From the NCBI GenBank assembly GCA_017942025.1, contig JAGAVH010000041.1:18184-82183 (forward strand): a stretch of DNA of 64,000 nt, written 5' to 3'. The notes beneath the pieces are model-generated. The model ran no database searches. It was not told where the DNA came from and was given only the letters and a program-made list of their open reading frames with translations. Positions 15,557 to 25,015 of this stretch are shown one piece after another. A program made the translations under genes and the position numbers. How positions within the stretch are numbered: the stretch's first letter is position 1; every line of letters starts with the position of its first letter. The DNA is from Ruminiclostridium sp. GTDB lineage: Bacteria > Bacillota > Clostridia > Oscillospirales > Ruminococcaceae.

Positions 15557-16537
15557 TTACTTTTTCTTGCTCTTTTTGTTTTCATCGTCTATGTTGCCAT
15601 AGATATCGCCGGTGGTTATCTTTAAGAATATCTCTTCAAGAGTAAGCTCGCTGGACTTCATCATAAGTAAGGGATAGTTTCTTGACGCAAGACGTTTTGA
15701 AACCTCTCGTCTGATGTCGTTACCCTCTTTTGCATTAAGGTAGAACTCACTTACGCCCGGCTCTATATTTTCTCTGTTTATGCGTACATCCTGCATATTG
15801 GGGATGGTTGATAACAGCTTTCTGATTTCGGCAGGGTTGCCCTCTGCTCTTACAATAAGCTTGTGATCTCCCGAAAGATTCTGTACAAGCTTATCGGATG
15901 TATCGTTGGCTACAAGCTTACCGCGGTTGATGATTACTATTCTGTCGCATACCGCCTGAACTTCAGGGAGAATGTGGCTTGATAAAATAACCGTGTGATT
16001 TTTACCAAGCTTCTTGATAAGAGAACGTATTTCAATTATCTGCTTGGGGTCAAGACCTACTGTAGGCTCGTCAAGGATTAGCACGGGAGGATTGCCGACA
16101 AGTGCCTGAGCAAGACCTACACGCTGCTTATAACCCTTTGAAAGGTTCTTGATAACACGGTTCTTTACCTCTGTTATCTTTACAAGCTCGCATATCTCAC
16201 CTAAGTGGGACTTAATCGGAAGCTTGCACTTTTTGAGGCTGTAAACAAACTTTAAATATTCCATTACAGTCATATCAAGATAAAGAGGAGGCTGTTCGGG
16301 AAGATAGCCGATAAGCTTCTTAGCTTTTACAGGATCCTCAAGAATATCGATACCGTTTATGAGCGCCTGTCCCTCTGTACTGGAAAGGTAGCCTGTAAGG
16401 ATATTCATTGTTGTCGATTTGCCGGCGCCGTTAGGACCTAAGAAGCCGAGTATCTCACCGTCTTCTGCTGCAAAGGATACACTATCTACTGCAGTTTTTG
16501 AGCCGTAGCGCTTTGTTAGATTTTTAACTTCGATCAT
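15557..16537 (-). CDS. ABC transporter ATP-binding protein (GldA-like)
   Basis: This 326-residue ATPase shows Walker A GPNGAGKST (about 34-42), signature LSKGYKQRVGLAQAL, Walker B LILDEPTVGLDP and the switch His in SSHILPEVQ. A C-terminal extension of about 90 residues fits the GldA/CcmA type that pairs with ABC-2 permeases. It is the first gene of the operon ATPase-permease-GldG-like-DUF4340. The start has AAGGAGCAG upstream. The operon is predicted to export or extract an envelope component, with the two large external subunits as partners. Substrate unknown. Confidence 0.92.
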   Translation of the reverse strand: MIEVKNLTKRYGSKTAVDSVSFAAEDGEILGFLGPNGAGKSTTMNILTGYLSSTEGQALINGIDILEDPVKAKKLIGYLPEQPPLYLDMTVMEYLKFVYSLKKCKLPIKSHLGEICELVKITEVKNRVIKNLSKGYKQRVGLAQALVGNPPVLILDEPTVGLDPKQIIEIRSLIKKLGKNHTVILSSHILPEVQAVCDRIVIINRGKLVANDTSDKLVQNLSGDHKLIVRAEGNPAEIRKLLSTIPNMQDVRINRENIEPGVSEFYLNAKEGNDIRREVSKRLASRNYPLLMMKSSELTLEEIFLKITTGDIYGNIDDENKKSKKK

Positions 16538-16597
16538 TTAACTGCTCCTTGAATTAAGGTTCTGCCCATACCGGGCATTTTATCCTTATAAGTTTAA

Positions 16598-16625
16598 ACT
16601 GTCAAGGTGAAACCTATGTGACAGT
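16598..16625 (-). terminator. Hairpin after ribF, probable terminator
   Basis: ACTGTCA (16598-16604) pairs with TGACAGT (16619-16625) and encloses a smaller AGGT/ACCT stem. On the minus strand TTTAAACTT follows. The T-run is weak. Confidence 0.4.
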
Positions 16626-16633
16626 AAGGTGTT

Positions 16634-17524
16634 TTATTGCTGTGCTGTAATCTTATCCCTGTGAAGCTGTTCTTTAAGAGCTTCGATATCATCGAACTTT
16701 CTTTCGGGACGGATAAACGACAGCAGACTAACCTTTATTTTCTGCCCGTATAAATCTCCCTCATAACCCAGTATGTGAGTTTCTGCAAGAGGTTTATTCT
16801 TATAATTAACTGTGGGCTTTACTCCTATATTTGTAATAGAATGATAAACCCTGTCACCTATAAAGGTGATGCTTTTATATGCGCCGAAAAGAGGTGTAAC
16901 CATATTTTCGGGATATATCTGATTTATTGTGGGATAGCCGAGAGTTCTGCCGAGTCGGTTTCCGCTTACAACCTCCTCAAATATCGAGAACTCATAACCT
17001 AAAAGCTTGTTTGCTTTTTCTATCTCTCCGGTTTTTATGAGATTCTTTATAACGGTGGAATGTACTATGCAACCGTCGCTGCTGAAGGGAGGGATTATTA
17101 TAACATCTATTCCGTGCTTTTCGCAGATTTTTCTGAAGCCTGCGGCGTCACAGCCTGCTCCTGCTCCGAGTCTGAAATCAAAACCATACACTACAAGCTT
17201 TGCGTTCATTATCTTAATGAGAATCTTTGCTACAAAATCCTCGCCTGTGTAGTTTTTTACCGTATCAAAATCGGGAGAATAGATATATTCCACACCTGCC
17301 ATATCAAGAAGGCTCAGCTTCATATCGTTTGAAAGCAGATTTTCTATCTTTTCTCTTTTCGGCAGTGCGGTGTCGCTGTGAAAGGTGAACATAGCAGAGT
17401 GAAGTCCCTCTTTATGAAAGGTTTCCAGCACCACCTGAATATGTCCTAAATGAAGCCCGTCAAAAAAGCCCAGAGCAACTGCCGTAGGAGGTAGCGGTAT
17501 TAAATTTTCGGTAATATCTATCAA
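16634..17524 (-). CDS. ribF: Bifunctional riboflavin kinase/FAD synthetase
   Basis: RibF phosphorylates riboflavin to FMN and adenylates FMN to FAD in the cytoplasm. The N-terminal FAD synthetase domain shows GFFDGLHLGH (about residues 19-28) and the C-terminal kinase domain shows GRTLGYPTIN. Size (about 296 residues) is normal. Two in-frame TTG starts exist; the one at 17524 has AGAGG seven bases upstream and gives MIDITENLIPLPP, whereas the TTG at 17542 precedes that site and lacks its own, so 17524 is chosen. It is the last gene of the rimP operon, 29 bp after truB, the common order in Firmicutes. Confidence 0.93.
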   Translation of the reverse strand: MIDITENLIPLPPTAVALGFFDGLHLGHIQVVLETFHKEGLHSAMFTFHSDTALPKREKIENLLSNDMKLSLLDMAGVEYIYSPDFDTVKNYTGEDFVAKILIKIMNAKLVVYGFDFRLGAGAGCDAAGFRKICEKHGIDVIIIPPFSSDGCIVHSTVIKNLIKTGEIEKANKLLGYEFSIFEEVVSGNRLGRTLGYPTINQIYPENMVTPLFGAYKSITFIGDRVYHSITNIGVKPTVNYKNKPLAETHILGYEGDLYGQKIKVSLLSFIRPERKFDDIEALKEQLHRDKITAQQ

Positions 17525-17553
17525 TGCTCTGCCTCTTTTCAAAAAGCTTTAAA

Positions 17554-18474
17554 TCAATTCAGTACGTTAAGGTATTTTATTCTTATGCCTTTTTCTGCGT
17601 CAATAACCGCAGTTCCTAAAAACGTACCATCTTCGTCATAAACCGAAATATCGGTATTTTCGGGATAGCTCAGATTCATTCTTGCCGTGTCAAGCACAAC
17701 ACCGTTCATAAACATTTTTCTTTGCTTAGCGTTAAGGGTGATTTTTTCATATCCCGAAAACAGTCTTTCTGTGGGGATAATGAGCTTTTCTATATCATCC
17801 GGCGTCATACTGCGGACAGCTTCAAGCTCTGTGCAGTCGTCAAGAGTAAAGCCGTTTGAGAGTGTTCTCTGCAGGCTTGTCATAACTGCGCCTGTACCAA
17901 GCTTTGCTCCGATATCACTTATTATTGTGCGGATATAAGTACCCTTTGAGCAATGGATATCAAGAACGCCTGTCCTTTCCTTTTCATCATAGGACAGAAG
18001 CTCTATTGAATGAACGGTTATCGGTCTTGCTTCTCTTTCTATCTCTATTCCCTGTCTTGCAAGCTCGTAGAGCTTTTTTCCGCCTACCTTTACAGCGGAA
18101 TACATAGGGGGTATCTGCATAATGTTTCCCTGCATGGAATTCACCGCAGTCATCAGCTCGTCCCTGCTGACTGACTTATCATTCTCTGTCAGCAGTTTGC
18201 CCCATATATCCTCTGTTTCGGAGGTGAGTCCAAGCTTAAAGCCTGCCACATATCTCTTATCAAGAGAAGGTATCAGGTCGGCAGTCTTTGCCGCTCTGCC
18301 GATAAATACGGGAAGTACCCCTGTCGCCATCGGATCGAGAGTTCCGCCATGACCTATCTTTCGTGTACCTGCCGCCCTTCTTGTTATGGCTATAACATCA
18401 AAGGAGGTGAAGTCCCGGGGCTTGTTTATACAGATAACTCCGCAGAGATTGTTGGGATTATCTATCCTGCTCAT
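17554..18474 (-). CDS. truB: tRNA pseudouridine(55) synthase
   Basis: TruB converts U55 in the T-loop of tRNAs to pseudouridine. The 306-residue protein has INKPRDFTSFDV and HGGTLDPMATGVLPV, in which the Asp is the catalytic nucleophile, plus the C-terminal PUA-like region. Its ATG overlaps the stop of nrnA by four bases (ATGA), indicating translational coupling. Part of the rimP-ribF operon. Confidence 0.96.
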   Translation of the reverse strand: MSRIDNPNNLCGVICINKPRDFTSFDVIAITRRAAGTRKIGHGGTLDPMATGVLPVFIGRAAKTADLIPSLDKRYVAGFKLGLTSETEDIWGKLLTENDKSVSRDELMTAVNSMQGNIMQIPPMYSAVKVGGKKLYELARQGIEIEREARPITVHSIELLSYDEKERTGVLDIHCSKGTYIRTIISDIGAKLGTGAVMTSLQRTLSNGFTLDDCTELEAVRSMTPDDIEKLIIPTERLFSGYEKITLNAKQRKMFMNGVVLDTARMNLSYPENTDISVYDEDGTFLGTAVIDAEKGIRIKYLNVLN

Positions 18475-19430
18475 ATCTGTTCTACCGCTTTTTCAAGGAC
18501 GGGGAGAAGCTTTGCCCTTACAAACTGCAGATTGCCCTCTATAGTGCAGCCTGCCGCTCTTGCGTGACCACCACCGCCGAATACTCCGCATACCTCTGCG
18601 GCATTTATCGGCTCGGTGCTTCTCATTGATACCTTGAAGAGATTTTCACCCTTCTGCTTTACAGTAACGCCGAGAACAACACCCTCAATCTGACGGGGAA
18701 GGCTTGCAAGTCCGTTGAAATCCTCTGTATCCACTCTGTCGCTGAATTCATTCACAATATCAAGAGTCAGCCAGACAATAGCTATTCTGTCATCGCCTGC
18801 AAACTCAATATCACGGAGTATTCTCTGCTCAAGCTCTATTCTGCCCTTTGATTTAAGGTCAAAAAGCTGATAGTTGATTTCGCCGTGAGGAAAATCATAT
18901 GCCATAAGCTCCCCTGCTATTCTGTGGGTACGGGAGGTTGTATTGGTAAACTTGAAACAGCCTGTATCAGTAGCGATGCCTGTATATAAGCAGGAAGCTA
19001 TTCTGCCGTCAAGCTCTGCGCCCATTTCAAGAGCTATTTCATAGATAAGCTCGCAGGCAGCTGCCGCATCCGGGTCTACAAAAGTGTACTGTGCAAACTC
19101 CTTACGGGACTCGTGATGGTCTATAGCAAGCAGAATCCTGTCCGCATACAGCTCTTCAAGGGAGCCGAGAAGCTTTGTATCTGCCACATCTACGCTGACT
19201 ATTGTTTTTTCATCAAACTCCTGCTGAACGACCGAGTCTTTAAGATACTGCATACGGCTTACAACCGGATCGGCGCAGAGCACCTTTGCTCTTTTGCCCA
19301 TCTTCTGCAGTATTCCGCAAAGGCCATATCCGCATCCGAGCGTATCGCCATCAGGATTTGCATGACACAGAATAAGAAAATCATCGTTTTCAAGCAGTAT
19401 CTGTGCCGCTTTTTTCTTGTCTGTCAACAT
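18471..19430 (-). CDS. nrnA: DHH-family phosphoesterase NrnA (nanoRNase/pAp phosphatase)
   Basis: NrnA degrades 2-5-nt RNA oligomers and, in many Firmicutes, 3'-phosphoadenosine 5'-phosphate. The 319-residue protein has the metal-binding motifs HANPDGDTLG (about 19-28), SVDVADT and DHHESRKE, and the C-terminal DHHA1 motif GGGGHARAAG. It lies between rbfA and truB, the standard position, and overlaps truB by four bases. It is likely co-translated with both. It may also linearise products of c-di-GMP breakdown, relevant to the GGDEF gene upstream of the operon, though this link is inference. Confidence 0.93.
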   Translation of the reverse strand: MLTDKKKAAQILLENDDFLILCHANPDGDTLGCGYGLCGILQKMGKRAKVLCADPVVSRMQYLKDSVVQQEFDEKTIVSVDVADTKLLGSLEELYADRILLAIDHHESRKEFAQYTFVDPDAAAACELIYEIALEMGAELDGRIASCLYTGIATDTGCFKFTNTTSRTHRIAGELMAYDFPHGEINYQLFDLKSKGRIELEQRILRDIEFAGDDRIAIVWLTLDIVNEFSDRVDTEDFNGLASLPRQIEGVVLGVTVKQKGENLFKVSMRSTEPINAAEVCGVFGGGGHARAAGCTIEGNLQFVRAKLLPVLEKAVEQI

Positions 19431-19455
19431 CCGCTAAATTTCCTTCCTGTTTCGG

Positions 19456-19827
19456 TTATTCTTCTGCCGTATCATCCGATTTCCTTTTAGGGAGCTTGTT
19501 CAGCACCTCGCTTATATGATCGTAATAATCCAACGAGTTGTCAGGCAGAAAGATAAGCTCAGGTAGCTTTCTCATTTTTATACGCTGATTGATTCTTTTC
19601 TTAAAGAAGCCCTGAGCCGCTTTAAGACAGTCTACAGCGTCAGTTGTCTTTTCTCCGCCTTCAAGAGAGGAGATGTAGACCTTGCAGTAGGACAGATCGT
19701 TTGTAAGCTCACAATGTGAAACGCTTACAAGTCCGTTTGCTATACGGCCGTCCTTTATATCACGGAGGGCAACGGATATCTCACGTTTTATATCCTCCGA
19801 TAATCTGCTGATATTGAAATTTGCCAT
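19456..19827 (-). CDS. rbfA: Ribosome-binding factor A
   Basis: RbfA binds the 30S subunit and helps final 16S rRNA 5'-end maturation, notably in the cold. The 123-residue protein has the family's KH-like features: RLSEDIKREISVAL at the N-terminus, LSYCKVYISSL in the middle and RKLPELIFLPDNSLDY near the end. Start at 19827 has AAAGAGGTG upstream. It follows infB by 74 bp within the rimP operon. Confidence 0.95.
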   Translation of the reverse strand: MANFNISRLSEDIKREISVALRDIKDGRIANGLVSVSHCELTNDLSYCKVYISSLEGGEKTTDAVDCLKAAQGFFKKRINQRIKMRKLPELIFLPDNSLDYYDHISEVLNKLPKRKSDDTAEE

Positions 19828-19901
19828 TTAAACACCTCTTTACTGTGTTTTCCCTGCTGTCCCGATTTATTCAGGACAGCCGTGAAAACTACTGTCAGGT
19901 T

Positions 19902-22568
19902 TTAATCTCTGTATTCTTCTGTGATAAATGCCTCGAAGATGTCGCCTTCCTTGATATCGGTGTACTTTTCAAGGGTAATACCACATTCGTAGCCTGCAGC
20001 TACTTCCTTGACGTCATCCTTGAAACGGCGCAGACCTGCAATCTTATCAACTGCAAGAATGATACCGTCACGGACAACTCTTACTTCGCCGTTTCTCTGT
20101 ACCTTACCGTCAAGTACATAAGAACCTGCAACGATACCGACGCTGGACAGCTTCATTACCTGTCTTACTTCTACGCGGCCTGTATCTACTTCTCTGTACT
20201 TGGGAGCAAGCATACCCTTCATAGCTGTTTCGATTTCTTCTATTGCATCGTAAATTACTCTGTAAAGTCTTATATCAACACCGTCACGCTTTGCGTTTTC
20301 TGCCGCTGCGGGATGAGGTCTTACGTTAAAGCCTACGATGATAGCATCAGACGCACGGGCAAGCATAACGTCACTTTCTGTTACGGCACCTGCGGCACTG
20401 TGAATAATTTCAACTCTTACCTCTTCGTTCGTGAGCTTTGCAAGAGACTGTGAAACTGCCTCTACAGAGCCCTGAACGTCAGCCTTTACGATGATGGGAA
20501 GCTTCTTCATAGAGCCTTCTTCAATCTGTGAGAAGAGGTTATCAAGGCTTACCTTCTTATAAAGCTTGAACTGTTCTTCCTTAGCTTCGAACTTTCTCTT
20601 TTCAACAAGCTCTCTTGCAAGTCTTTCGTCTTCAACTACCGCAAAGTCGTCGCCTGCGCTGGGAACCTCTGAAAGTCCCATAATTTCAACAGGAACGGAA
20701 GGTCCTGCCACCTTTACTGATCTGCCCTTGTCATCTCTCATAACTCTGACACGACCAAGTGCTGTACCTGCAATGATGATATCGCCTGAGTGGAGTGTAC
20801 CTGACTGTACAAGGATAGTTGCAACCGCACCTCTGCCCTTGTCAATCTTAGCTTCGATAACTACACCCTTTGCAAGCTTGTCGGGATTAGCCTTGAGTTC
20901 AAGTACGTCTGCTGTAAGGTTTACCATTTCGAGAAGGTCATCCATACCCTCGCCTGTCTTTGCAGATACGGGAACACAGATGATATCGCCGCCCCATTCT
21001 TCACATACAAGGCCGTGTTCGGTAAGCTCCTGCTTAACCTTTTCAGGGTTAGCTGTAGGCTTATCCATCTTGTTTATTGCTACGATAATCTGAAGATTTG
21101 CCGCCTTTGCGTGGTTTATAGCTTCTACTGTCTGGGGCATGATGCCGTCGTCAGCCGCAACTACAAGGATTGCGATATCAGTAGCTAAAGCGCCTCTTGC
21201 ACGCATTGCTGTAAATGCTTCGTGACCGGGAGTATCAAGGAAGGTGATGTCTCTGCCGCCCGCCTTTACTCTGTAAGCACCGATATGCTGTGTGATGCCG
21301 CCTGCTTCTCCTGCGGTAACGTGAGCATTTCTTATTCTGTCAAGGAGTGAAGTCTTACCGTGGTCAACGTGTCCCATTACAACAACTACGGGTGAACGGG
21401 GCTGGAGGTTGTCATCGGTATCCTCTATCTCTTCGAAGAGTCTTTCTTCGATTGTGACAACTACTTCCTTCTCTACCTTTGCGCCAAGTTCTTCTGCTAC
21501 GATGCAGGCTGTATCAAAGTCAATAGTCTGGTTGATTGTAACCATTACTCCAAGACCGAAGAGCTTCTTGATAACTTCAGCCGCTGTTACCTTTAAGCGC
21601 ATAGCAAGCTCGGACACAACAATTTCATCAGGAATCTGCACTTCAAGCTGCTTCTTTCTTGCTCTTTCAAGCTCAAGACGCTTCATCTTCTGTGCTTCAG
21701 TTTCCTTTTTCTTGCTGAACTGCTGCTGCTTGCCCTTCTGGGATTTCTGGTTTATCTTCTGCTTTCTTGAATAGTTGTCATTCTGCTGTCTGCCGCCCTC
21801 GTGGCTTGCGATGGACTCATACTTTTCGTTGTACTTGTCGAGGTTTACATAGCTGCCTCTTGTATCAACATGCTTTGTAACCTGTTCGCCTCTCTGTACG
21901 GCTTCGCCCTTTACGTGCTTTGTAGGAGGTGCGTTTGTCTTGATGTTTGCAAGATCGATAACAGGCTGAACAGGCTTTGCTTCCTGTCTTGCAGGCTTGG
22001 CGTCACGTCTGTCGCTTCTGTCGTTCTTGTCGAACTTTCTGTCGCCCTTGTCAAACTTTCTGTCAGACTTTTCGCCCATAGGCTTTCTATCGGTCTTTTC
22101 AAACTTGCCGTCCTGTCTTGCAGGTCTGTCGGTCTGAGGCTTTCTGTCTGTTTTTTCTGTCTTAGCAGGCTTTTCCGCCTTAGGCTCTTCCTTCTTTACA
22201 GGCTTTTCCGCCTTGGGTTCTTCCTTCTTTACAGGCTTTTCCGCCTTGGGTTCTTCCTTCTTTGCAGGCTTTTCTGCCTTGGGCTCTTCCTTCTTTGCAG
22301 GCTTTTCTGCCTTGGGCTCTTCCTTCTTTGCAGGCTTTTCTGCCTTAGGCTCTTCCTTTTTAGCGGAAGCAGAGGCAAAGTAGCTGTTGAAATCCTTTAC
22401 CTGATTGCCCTGAGTGTACTTTTCAAGCACTATTGTAAGCTCCTCCTCTGTGAGAGACGCCTGTGCCTTTTTCTGTACATCAAAATATTCCTGTACTGTT
22501 GCGGTAATGTCTGCAACAGGTACGTTAAGATCTTTTGCAAGCTCGTTTACACGATATTTTTTATCCAT
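19902..22568 (-). CDS. infB: Translation initiation factor IF-2
   Basis: IF-2 is the GTPase that brings fMet-tRNA to the ribosome. The 888-residue protein has an N-terminal IF2_N domain, then a low-complexity linker, then the G domain with GHVDHGKTS (G1), DTPGHEAF (G3), NKMDKP (G4) and SAKTGEG (G5), and the C-terminal beta-barrel domains. The linker holds six copies of an 11-residue unit, [11 protein letters not shown], encoded by a 33-bp DNA repeat at about 22160-22360, a place where copy number could vary between strains. A Lys/Asp-rich stretch of FEKTDRK-type units follows. Central gene of the rimP operon. Confidence 0.98.
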   Translation of the reverse strand: MDKKYRVNELAKDLNVPVADITATVQEYFDVQKKAQASLTEEELTIVLEKYTQGNQVKDFNSYFASASAKKEEPKAEKPAKKEEPKAEKPAKKEEPKAEKPAKKEEPKAEKPVKKEEPKAEKPVKKEEPKAEKPAKTEKTDRKPQTDRPARQDGKFEKTDRKPMGEKSDRKFDKGDRKFDKNDRSDRRDAKPARQEAKPVQPVIDLANIKTNAPPTKHVKGEAVQRGEQVTKHVDTRGSYVNLDKYNEKYESIASHEGGRQQNDNYSRKQKINQKSQKGKQQQFSKKKETEAQKMKRLELERARKKQLEVQIPDEIVVSELAMRLKVTAAEVIKKLFGLGVMVTINQTIDFDTACIVAEELGAKVEKEVVVTIEERLFEEIEDTDDNLQPRSPVVVVMGHVDHGKTSLLDRIRNAHVTAGEAGGITQHIGAYRVKAGGRDITFLDTPGHEAFTAMRARGALATDIAILVVAADDGIMPQTVEAINHAKAANLQIIVAINKMDKPTANPEKVKQELTEHGLVCEEWGGDIICVPVSAKTGEGMDDLLEMVNLTADVLELKANPDKLAKGVVIEAKIDKGRGAVATILVQSGTLHSGDIIIAGTALGRVRVMRDDKGRSVKVAGPSVPVEIMGLSEVPSAGDDFAVVEDERLARELVEKRKFEAKEEQFKLYKKVSLDNLFSQIEEGSMKKLPIIVKADVQGSVEAVSQSLAKLTNEEVRVEIIHSAAGAVTESDVMLARASDAIIVGFNVRPHPAAAENAKRDGVDIRLYRVIYDAIEEIETAMKGMLAPKYREVDTGRVEVRQVMKLSSVGIVAGSYVLDGKVQRNGEVRVVRDGIILAVDKIAGLRRFKDDVKEVAAGYECGITLEKYTDIKEGDIFEAFITEEYRD

Positions 22569-22604
22569 TAACTAATCCCCTTTTTAGGTCAAATATTAAG
22601 TTTT

Positions 22605-22904
22605 CTATTTCAACATAGTGAGGCTTCTGAATAAGCCTTCATCTAAGATTGCAATGATGCCCGTTCTTTTTCCGAGAACGGCTTTTATTTCGTCCATACC
22701 GGCATCAGACTGAAACAGCGCTGTATTGTATTTCTCACACACGAAGGTTATCTCCTTCAACGTTTTGTCTGAAATATCTTTCGCAACAGCGACTCCGCAC
22801 ACCTTCGACCTTGCGCTTTTTACTTCTTCGCACACCGGATCAAAGCCGTATATCAGCTTTCCTGCCCTGCGGCACAGTCCCAGGGTGCTTAAAAATCTTG
22901 TCAT
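22605..22904 (-). CDS. ylxQ: L7Ae-family ribosomal protein (YlxQ)
   Basis: This 99-residue protein belongs to the L7Ae/L30e RNA-binding fold (YlxQ). It begins MTRFLSTLGLCRRAGKLIYG, which matches the family's first helix and the RAGKL motif; these proteins bind kink-turn RNAs. An ATG at 22913 overlaps the AAAGGA ribosome binding site, so the ATG at 22904, eight bases downstream of that site, is the better start. It sits between rnpM and infB, the usual position in Firmicutes. Its exact role is not settled. Confidence 0.9.
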   Translation of the reverse strand: MTRFLSTLGLCRRAGKLIYGFDPVCEEVKSARSKVCGVAVAKDISDKTLKEITFVCEKYNTALFQSDAGMDEIKAVLGKRTGIIAILDEGLFRSLTMLK

Positions 22905-22919
22905 AATGTGCATCCTTTC

Positions 22920-23189
22920 TTATTCGCCCTTTTCAAGCTGTTTCAATAAATCAAGATATATCTCTTCGGGTACTGCACATTTAAGAGAGCGTTCAAGCCC
23001 TTTTCTTTTCTGTGCAAGCTCTAAACATTCCTTACTGTGACATACGTAAACACCTCTGCCTGACTTTTTGCCTGAGAAGTCTATGCATATTTCGTTTTCG
23101 GGAGTGTGAACAACTCTTATAAGCTGTTTTTTCTCCTTCATCTCGTCACAGCCTGCACATTTTCTCATAGGAATTTTTCTGACAGCCAA
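22920..23189 (-). CDS. rnpM: RNase P modulator RnpM (YlxR)
   Basis: This is the YlxR/DUF448 protein, about 89 residues, starting with the family block MAVRKIPMRKCAGC and ending in a helical tail. YlxR was recently shown to bind and modulate RNase P RNA in Bacillus (RnpM). Start choice: an ATG at 23207 lies in the sequence ATGAAAGGAAG and so contains the ribosome binding site itself. The TTG at 23189, six bases after AAAGGAAG, gives the canonical N-terminus and is preferred. Two cysteine pairs are not both obvious; CAGC is the clear one. Part of the rimP operon. Confidence 0.9.
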   Translation of the reverse strand: MAVRKIPMRKCAGCDEMKEKKQLIRVVHTPENEICIDFSGKKSGRGVYVCHSKECLELAQKRKGLERSLKCAVPEEIYLDLLKQLEKGE

Positions 23190-23238
23190 AGCGACACTTC
23201 CTTTCATTATATATTAAATGCCGTTATTTTATCCGTTA

Positions 23239-24318
23239 TTACTCGGAATCCTCTTCGCCTTCGAAGAAGCCGCTTTCGGGACGGATATCTATCTTATATC
23301 CTGTAAGCTTAGCCGCAAGCTTTGCGTTCTGTCCCTTGTTGCCGATAGCAAGAGAAAGCTGATTATCGGGCACGATAGCTGTACAGCTCTTTACTTCCAT
23401 ATCGGGAATTTCTACGCTGATAACATCGCTGGGCTTTAATGCCTGCTTGATGAATTCTGCGGGGTCCTCGCTGTAGAATACCACATCCATCTTTTCGCCT
23501 GCAAGCTCCTCGCATACCTTGCTGATTCTCTGTCTGCCGGGTCCTATGCAGGCGCCGAGAGCGTCAACGTCAGGATTGTTGCTGATAACCGCAACCTTGG
23601 AGCGCATACCGGGCTCTCTGCTGATTGCCTTTATTTCTACCGTACCGTCAAATATCTCGGGTACTTCTGTTTCGAATAAGCGCTTTACAAGCTCTTTTCT
23701 GATTCGTGAAATCTTGAGTGCAGGCTTGTGGTCTGTCTTGGATACGCCGAAAACATAAACCTTTACCATATCGCCCACATTCAGCACCTCGCCGGGAATC
23801 TGTTCTTTCTTGAATAAGGGAACCTCGTTGCCCTGAAGGTCAACTGTAACATTGCCTGTCTTGGGATCTGTGCGAACAACGGATACTGTAACCGCCTCAT
23901 CCTGAAGACCGCCCCACTGTTCTACAAGCTGTTCTCTTTCTACTTCCTTGATACCCTGCTTGATAATCTGCTTTGCAGACTGAGCTGTGATACGTGCGAA
24001 ATGCTTTGTATCAACCTTGATTGTCACCATATCGCCGTACTTGAGTTTTTTACGGGTGTGCTTTGAAGCCTCTTCAAGTGTTATCTGGTTTGCAGGGTCC
24101 TCTACTACCTCGGAAACCTCCTTACGGATAGATACATCAAATTTGTTCTTTTCAAGATCGATGTCAAAGTTTACATTTTCACAACCCTGAAAATCCTTCT
24201 TGATGGCGTTCATAAGAGCTGTCTGAATCTTTTCAATGAGTACAGAAGGCTCCATGCCCTTTTCCTTTGCAAGCAGTGTCAGTGCTTCAAAAAGTTCTGT
24301 TGTGTTGCTGTTTGCCAT
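23239..24318 (-). CDS. nusA: Transcription termination/antitermination factor NusA
   Basis: NusA binds RNA polymerase and RNA, and affects pausing, termination and antitermination. The 359-residue protein is the short Firmicutes form: an N-terminal polymerase-binding domain, an S1 domain (KYGDMVTIKV region), then two KH domains with GACIGPGRQR and AIGNKGQNAKLAAKLTG. It lacks the C-terminal acidic repeats of the E. coli protein. Second gene of the operon, after rimP. NusA itself acts at hairpins like the one in the operon's leader, so autoregulation is possible. Confidence 0.97.
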   Translation of the reverse strand: MANSNTTELFEALTLLAKEKGMEPSVLIEKIQTALMNAIKKDFQGCENVNFDIDLEKNKFDVSIRKEVSEVVEDPANQITLEEASKHTRKKLKYGDMVTIKVDTKHFARITAQSAKQIIKQGIKEVEREQLVEQWGGLQDEAVTVSVVRTDPKTGNVTVDLQGNEVPLFKKEQIPGEVLNVGDMVKVYVFGVSKTDHKPALKISRIRKELVKRLFETEVPEIFDGTVEIKAISREPGMRSKVAVISNNPDVDALGACIGPGRQRISKVCEELAGEKMDVVFYSEDPAEFIKQALKPSDVISVEIPDMEVKSCTAIVPDNQLSLAIGNKGQNAKLAAKLTGYKIDIRPESGFFEGEEDSE

Positions 24319-24371
24319 TTTTGCGTTTTTCCTCCATGTAATTTTCTGATTTAACCTTTATAAATACTTGT

Positions 24372-24863
24372 TTACAAATTAAGAGCTATTCTTCTGCATT
24401 TTGCCGTGTTGAAGGTCATCTCTTCATTTTCGGTCTGCAGGGTGAAGTCGCCCGTACTTCCATCATAAGAGCTTAAAGTTCCGCTGTAATATACCGTCTT
24501 GCCGTTTTCGTCCCTTACGGTGACTTTTATCGGCTGGTCTGCCATTTTTTCGAAATGGAAGGGCTTTCTCAGCACTCTGTCAAGTCCCGGTGAGCCGACC
24601 TCCAGTATGTCAATAAGCTCCAGGCACGGTAGCTTATCCACAGCCTCGTTAAGCGGTGCGGTTATCTCCTCGCACTGTGTATCATCTATGCCGCCGTCCT
24701 CTTTATCAAAAAGTATTTTAAGCGACCACATCGCGCCCTCTTTTTCAAAGATGACGTCCCACAGCTCGTAGCCGTAGCTTTCTACTATCGGTGCTACTGC
24801 GTCAAGTGTGAGCTTTTCCACATATTCCGCCTGATTCTTCTTTCCGCCTTTTTCCTTAGCCAA
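24372..24863 (-). CDS. rimP: Ribosome maturation factor RimP
   Basis: RimP assists 30S subunit assembly. The 163-residue protein has the family motifs GYELWDVIFEKEG, the LEVGSPGLDR motif (here ILEVGSPGLDRVL) and a C-terminal SH3-like domain. It is first in the operon rimP-nusA-rnpM-ylxQ-infB-rbfA-nrnA-truB-ribF. The ATG at 24863 has AAAGGAGGCAG upstream, a very strong ribosome binding site. A consensus promoter and a leader hairpin lie before it. Confidence 0.95.
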   Translation of the reverse strand: MAKEKGGKKNQAEYVEKLTLDAVAPIVESYGYELWDVIFEKEGAMWSLKILFDKEDGGIDDTQCEEITAPLNEAVDKLPCLELIDILEVGSPGLDRVLRKPFHFEKMADQPIKVTVRDENGKTVYYSGTLSSYDGSTGDFTLQTENEEMTFNTAKCRRIALNL

Positions 24864-24899
24864 TTAACTGCCTCCTTTTTTAAAAAGCCCATATATAAA

Positions 24900-24928
24900 C
24901 TAAAGACCGAGATGAACTCAGTCTTTAG
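24900..24928 (-). promoter_or_regulatory. Leader hairpin of the rimP operon (possible attenuator)
   Basis: A 12-bp stem (24900-24911 with 24917-24928) with a 5-nt loop lies between the predicted start site (about 24943) and the rimP ribosome binding site. On the minus strand TTTATATAT follows it. The stem resembles an intrinsic terminator with a weak U-tract, so it may attenuate the whole operon. Confidence 0.5.
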
Positions 24929-24949
24929 CCTAAAATATTCTACCTTAGA

Positions 24950-24979
24950 ATTATACCACGTTAAATGCGGTTTTGTCAA
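24950..24979 (-). promoter_or_regulatory. Promoter of the rimP-ribF operon
   Basis: TTGACA (24974-24979) and TATAAT (24950-24955), both perfect consensus on the minus strand, are 18 bp apart. This is among the best promoter matches in the window. Confidence 0.8.
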
Positions 24980-25015
24980 GGGTTTATGCAAATTTTTCAC
25001 CGATTTCAAAGAAAA

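Noticed and set aside
21801-22571. A 256-codon Leu/Arg/Phe-rich frame opposite infB
   Set aside because: Antisense of the IF-2 linker repeats; infB is certain from its GTPase motifs.
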